Assembly (NCBI GenBank): GCA_038277395.1
Contig: CM076193.1
Coordinates: 67,982,677 to 68,046,676, forward strand
Direction: 5' to 3'
From: Dryocosmus kuriphilus
Lineage: Eukaryota > Arthropoda > Insecta > Hymenoptera > Cynipidae
DNA length: 64,000 nucleotides
Shown here piece by piece: positions 59,300-64,000 of this stretch. The notes under the pieces are model-generated. The model had not been told where the DNA came from, searched no databases, and saw only the letters and a list, made by a program, of their open reading frames with translations. A program made the translations under genes and the position numbers. Position 1 is the stretch's first letter. The number at the start of each line of letters is the position of its first letter.

Positions 59300-60860
59300 A
59301 AGTTATTGTTATCTAGTATTTGCATTATTGTTTCAGGGCCTTTCCAGCTGGCATCCAATTTGTTTAATATGTGGTTATTTTTCCATTTAACTATGTTTCC
59401 AATTTCGGAGACCGGGTGGGTTGCTGTCACATTTTCATCTAACCTTCTTTTAGACTTTTCTTGTTGTAGTTGGATCCTCTCCTGAGCTTTTTGTAAGTAT
59501 TTCTCGTATCTGGAGTTTCATTTCCTTATCAGGTGGCTGTAAATGAGTATAGGTGATCGACCTAGTGTCAAAGGAGGGTTTTGATCTCTTATAAAGGTCA
59601 TCTCGAACGGTGAAAGTCCCATCGTCTCGTTCCTGGTGGTATTAAACGCAAAATTTATAAACTTGATGTTCTTGTCCCGCTCGCGATTATTTTCTTCCAT
59701 TGAAGTATTAGAGGAGTCGTCTCCTTTTTCGAGATAAATAAATCATTTTTTCATAAGTCACCTCTAAAAATCATGTGGAATACGTGACTAAAAGAATTTT
59801 TTTAAATTCGGTGTCGTTATAAAGTTATAGGCGTAGAACGGAGCAGATGTTCGGAGCGTGCCGACGTTCTAGTAAGATAAGTATGTGTTTACTACTCGCA
59901 CTTTTCTATACCTTCGCCACAGATATTTTAGTGAGAAATGAATAGAAAAGGATCGCGAAGTTTAAGATTTTTTCCTGACAAGAGCAAAAAAGCGCAAATC
60001 TTCGTTATCGTCCAGGAGTTGCCTAATAATCGTGAGTAAAATTATTTTCATGTAATACGTTCTCGAACTTTCAAACGCGTTTTTCTCAAAACAGCATTTT
60101 TTGAAACGGTACACATGATATCTCAAAAAGTTTTTAACCGATTTCGCTGTAATTTTCTCACAAGTTCTGTACACGCCTAGTTTCAGCATGAACTAGAACA
60201 ATTAAGACATCTTTCATAGATTTTTTTAAATTTTAACTTAAAGTGTCGAAAACATTGAGGAACGATGGATTTTTCTTCAAAACTTTGGCAAAAATGAAAT
60301 TTTCAGTATTTTTTTAGGTTATAGTTCACACCAGAGCCACACATTCACAGATTAAGGTACTATTCGACTTTTTTAATTTAGATGAACTGGAAGTTTGGAA
60401 TCATGCTTACAGCCCGACAACTTTTTTTTACATAGGTGTCATCGGAGCGCTCTACAGCGGACTATCATCCTTACTTAACCTTGAAAAAATGTCACACACT
60501 TAATGATAGTTTCTAATTCTGAATTCATTCTTGCTGCGTTTCCGTTTGCTTGTGGTTGGAAAGAAGTGCTCCAAACACGTAGATGTAATGTTCTACCAAA
60601 TTTTACAGGATGCATTCAAATGTTTTGTTGTTCATTGGCAGTAATAAGCTGTATTATGTTAATCCGTCTTGGATAGTCAAAGTATACTTCTTTCCGCTCT
60701 TTCTCTCTGGCACCTTGTCCAAAATGTGCATGATTACTTTCTCGTGTGGGTTGAGGGAAATAACAGTAATAATCCCCGCAGCCTGGTTTGTTATCCTAAG
60801 TGCCTTTTGTAGTTGACAGATTGGGCATGACATGATATACTTTTTGACTTCTTCATCCAT
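59300..60860 (-). pseudogene. Gypsy integrase, interrupted by an insertion
   Basis: On the minus strand the zinc-binding segment SCPICQLQKALRITNQ (about 60800) starts the domain, and 'FQPQANGNAARMNSELE' near 60540 belongs to the catalytic core. The core resumes at 59700 with EENNRERDKNIKFINFAFNT and MGLSPFEMTF. Between about 59705 and 60495 unrelated DNA is inserted. A basic C-terminal part runs to about 59300. Confidence 0.75.
59705..60495. mobile_element. Unclassified insertion in the gypsy integrase
   Basis: About 790 bases break the integrase between 'LETIIK' and 'SMEENNRERDK'. The insert is AT-rich with phrases such as 'accgatttcgctgtaattttctcacaagttctgtacacgcc'. It has no coding content I recognise beyond a 75-codon minus ORF (59962-60189). 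I could not define terminal repeats or a target duplication. A non-autonomous DNA transposon is the simplest reading. Confidence 0.5.
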
Positions 60861-61071
60861 TCCTGGCTGCTGTTCTTTTACTCTTGCTTTAATATTAGTG
60901 TTCTTTTCTTCCAGATAATCACGATAAATAGATCACAGCCCTGTTCATTGGGGTTTTTACTATTAGGTTGTTCCTTAGTTGATCTTTCAGTTGACTCCTG
61001 AGTTAGTTCTTCAGAGGTTTCCGTCATTACTTTTGCGGGTAATTTAATTTTGACTTGGTGTTAATTTTCTC

Positions 61072-61560
61072 CTAGTCGGTGACTATGGCCTTGGGTTGGT
61101 TAGACTTAGAGATCCTCAACTCGCCTCTTATGGGTGTGTAGAGTATCCTTCTGTTGGGTAATTCGTCCTTTGAATTTTTAATCGGAAGTAGCCTAGAAAA
61201 GCAGTAGGCATATTTATTTTCTTTGCCTTTAACGCACCATACCTCGTACTTATACTTCTCTGATCCAAATTTCCATCCCAGTAAGCGTAAGCTGGGGTCT
61301 TGTACGTTATCAAGCCATATAAAAACTTTGTGATCCGTTTGAATTGTCAATTTTTTCCCAATAGGTATTGTCGAAGTCGCTTGACTGCCCATTCTATATC
61401 TAAAAATTCCTTTTCTCTGGTGGTGTAGCTCTCTTCGGATTTGTTCAAGGTACTGCTCCCAATCCGTAGTTGGATGCATCTGTGTTTAGTGCAGAAGTTT
61501 GTTTGAAGTTTGGGAATTCTGCTGATGCTGCGCATTGGGAGTTCTTTTTTTGTTCAAATG
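61072..61560 (-). pseudogene. Gypsy RNase H region
   Basis: The minus strand shows a TDASNYGLGAV-type block near 61490 in one frame. YTTREKEFLDIEWAVKRLRQ and TIQTDHKVFIWLDNVQD follow, with LLGWKFGSEKYKYEV in neighbouring frames. These are the usual Ty3/gypsy RNase H landmarks in order. There are frame changes between each. Confidence 0.8.
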
Positions 61561-61679
61561 TTACAGTACGTTTGGGTATTCAGTCGAGTATGATCCATTT
61601 TTAGGTTATTTAAATCCGAGGTCGCCTTAGTAGACAAGTTTTGATTAATTTTCTGTAGTTTCCTGCCAATCCCAAGAAT

Positions 61680-62250
61680 GACTGAATTTCCTTCACCGCG
61701 GTAGGGATTTTAAAGTTCTTTTACATATTCGGTCTTCGCTGGACTAGATTTTACTCCATCCATGGTGAGCAGAAGGCCTAAATACTAAAGTTCTGGTCAT
61801 GGATGCCCGCACTTAGTTGTTTCTAATTTCAATCCTAACAATTTTACCCTTAGAAACACTTTAGTCAAGTTCTCGTTGCGTTCTTGTATGGCTTTTCTTA
61901 TAATTACTATGTCGTCTATGTACACAAAGCATTCTCTGCCTACTAAGCCTCTGAAGGCGTTGTCCATCATTCGTTGGTATGTGGTTCGTGCGCTTTTTAA
62001 CCCGAAAAGCAAACGGCTGTACTCGAAGCAGCCTTGAGCTATTGAAAATGTTGTATATTTTGTGGATGCCTCTTGGATAAACGGTAAAAGATATGCATCT
62101 TGGTCGGCATCCCTATTAATGTATATGTAATAATCGAATACCATTCATAGTTTATTTCCGTTCTTCGATACTACCCAAGGCGGTAGCTTAAAAGGTGACT
62201 CTGAATGCCTTATGATTCCTTTATCTAAAAGTTCATGCGGGTGCTTTAGG
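61680..62250 (-). pseudogene. Gypsy reverse transcriptase, motif A lost
   Basis: The minus-strand frame 61797-62144 carries DADQDAYLLPF, then jumps to KYTTFSIAQGCFEYSRLLFG, RMMDNAFRGLVG and CFVYIDDIVI, so the YxDD box is intact (YIDD). The segment that should hold the first catalytic Asp, between QDAYLLP and KYTTFS, is absent, about 35 residues short of the family. It resembles the 17.6/297 group. A stop near 62145 precedes it. Confidence 0.85.
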
Positions 62251-62699
62251 GTAAATTATCTGTGGGCTTCTGATAATTTGTGTGATCTTAGATTCATTAT
62301 CGTTCCTGAATTTAGCGTAATTTCGTGCTCTGTTAATTGTGTACACAGTAATTGGTCTCCAGGTAATGTAAAGACCTCATTATGTGTTGTAACGATTTTT
62401 TTATTTGTTGCAGAATTGATGATTCTACGTGTTTTAATTGTAGTATTTTCTGGAGTTCTGCAGTTATATTTAGGTCTGTTGTGCATTCTTCCCCTCCTTC
62501 TTTATAAGCCTCGTATCGAGATTGTACATTGGAACTTTTTTCGCAGTTGATTTCGTTTGGCATTATTAATGGATTTGAGTCGTAGTTATAAACGGGTAAC
62601 CTTAATTTCCTTTGACATATAGAGTAACTGCCTTCTGGATTCTGTTTATTGCCTTCAATCCATACGTTTAAATCCGTCTCCTTAACTTTGATAATTTGC

Positions 62700-63060
62700 T
62701 GGGAGTTTTTCCCAATATAGGGCCCGTGTATTTAGAGAGGTAGCTCGTTTTTGCACAGTATCAAGAATTTGGGCGTTAGCGAGTAACGTTCATATTTCTT
62801 AAGAAATGCTTTCCTATTATTCCTGATTCTAGTAGGAAAAAACCAACGGAAATAATATGAAGGTGTTTTTTCACAAGTATGGGATGTGCGCGGCTTCTGG
62901 TTTCTGATGTTGGTCATATCTCATACAAAAATGTTTTCTAAATTGAATTTTTTTCATAATTATCTGGGACGCTGTTCTCTTTTATTAGATTAGTAGAAGT
63001 ACCTAAATCCACTAATAAGCGGTATGCTGTTCGGTTTCGTCATTTTCCTCGAATAAATAG
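62700..63060 (-). pseudogene. Gypsy protease region
   Basis: On the minus strand near 63025 AYRLLVDLGTSTNLIKEN reads as a retropepsin active site with DLG where D-T/S-G is usual. Further down, near 62850, are fragments TRIRNNRKAFLKKYE. The domain precedes reverse transcriptase as expected. Acidic linker codons (EEQEAYEHEAES) lie just upstream at about 63090. Confidence 0.55.
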
Positions 63061-63269
63061 GAGTTGTCGGCATGTTTAAGATTCTGCCTCGTGCTCGTAG
63101 GCTTCTTGCTCCTCTATTTCTCTTTGAGTTTCCTCAAAATTAGAGTAAATCTGGGACATATAAGCATTTGGGGAAAATTTCAAATGCAGCTGAGTAAAAC
63201 GAACTCGGTTACTTCTGAGAAAAAGAAAAATTTCTTCGGTACTTGGACTCGATTGCTAGACTTCTAGAA

Positions 63270-64000
63270 TTAAAATTCAACACTCTAATAACTACGCTAA
63301 GTACCTTAATAACTATTTTTCCTTTCTTTGACTATTTAATTTAAACCATTCATGGTAATAACTTAAGCTCACGCTCCGTATCTCCTTCCAATTTTCCTTC
63401 ACGCAACCGCTCGTTTTATTTAACCGTCGGGTACTCTCTCCAAGATTAATAGGCAAATTTAAAATCTTTTTCTCAGTAGAAAAGCAACACAGTTTCATAC
63501 TCTACTACAATTAATTTTAAACTTTCCCCAAAAGCCTTTATGTCATATATTTACTCTACTTTTATACAATATTTCACCAATAAATTTTCTCCGTGTATGG
63601 ACTATTATTTCTGATAATCTATGTTTTAAAACAAAAATTGTGGTTTTTAAATTTAAAGAAGTGTGTTGCTCTCCTTGATTTTTAGCTATATCTGCGATGC
63701 CGAGACAGGAGGAGTTTTTTTATAAAATTTTAAGAGGGCGCCTGTGACTCTCACACGTAAGTTCTCATGACGGTTAGAACTATGAGTAAAGAACTTTTCC
63801 TTTCGATGCGTCCTAATATACATCATATAATTAAAAATAATTAAGCATATTATATAAGTATAAGAACACTAAACATTTGGCAGAGTCATCATCACACTCA
63901 AAGTGCATAAGGGTCGATGTTTGTAACGGCAACCGCGGCATTATCTTTTCCTAGCCTGGGCCTCACTGGAAATTAAGAATATATACTAGCCGATCTAATT
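63270..64000. other. Unassigned right end of the window
   Basis: This should be the gag/leader/LTR side of the minus-strand gypsy element, but I find neither a recognisable gag nor a match to the possible LTR left of 50400. The sequence is AT-rich. The element may continue beyond the window. Confidence 0.4.

Overview
This is a eukaryotic, AT-rich, intron-using stretch from an arthropod genome, most likely an insect. A hymenopteran such as a gall wasp or relative is my best guess, not proven. The evidence is the mix of elements: Merlin, mariner, BEL/Pao, Ty3/gypsy with errantivirus-like features, tRNA-derived SINEs, and BEN-domain and CACTA-like transposon genes with GT..AG introns. I recognise no ordinary host gene. 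Nearly everything that can be named is transposon-derived, and most of it is broken.

Layout, left half. 0-2.3 kb: a decayed transposon-encoded protein. 5.1-5.9 kb: an inverted repeat and an unknown ORF remnant. 7.1-8.9 kb: a non-autonomous fold-back element holding a 153-bp tandem repeat, whose unit recurs near 20 and 49.5 kb. 9.1-9.7 kb: a second transposase relic. 9.87-12.43 kb: a Merlin transposon with long terminal inverted repeats and one intact DDE transposase. 12.48-29.66 kb: a large composite whose outer 2.65-kb arms are inverted copies of each other. Between the arms lie two divergent intron-containing genes, a CACTA/tnp2-like transposase on the minus strand and a BEN-domain gene on the plus strand. 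They fire away from a 115-bp region bounded by perfect 33-bp inverted arms. Arrays of about 12-bp units sit in the arms. I consider this the most interesting object in the window.

Layout, right half. 31.5-41.9 kb: a Ty3/gypsy provirus with about 1.1-kb LTRs, gag and protease relics, a macro-like remnant and no reverse transcriptase or integrase, followed by an extra LTR piece. 42-47 kb: mostly unassigned, with two divergent copies of a tRNA-derived SINE. 47.34-48.54 kb: a putative solo LTR with a 131-bp tandem repeat and a CA microsatellite. 50.4-63.1 kb: a nested stack. A minus-strand errantivirus-like gypsy element is split by a plus-strand BEL/Pao element (5-bp target duplication CCATA). 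The BEL element is in turn split inside integrase by an internally deleted mariner with perfect 32-bp ends and a TA duplication. A separate insertion of roughly 790 bp interrupts the gypsy integrase.

How the parts relate: the two genes in the 12.5-29.7 kb composite could form a two-protein transposition system, one protein cutting and one binding the short-unit arrays. That would be an insect analogue of plant TnpD/TnpA. This is inference. Both genes carry a stop and a frameshift here, so this copy is probably dead or contains assembly errors.
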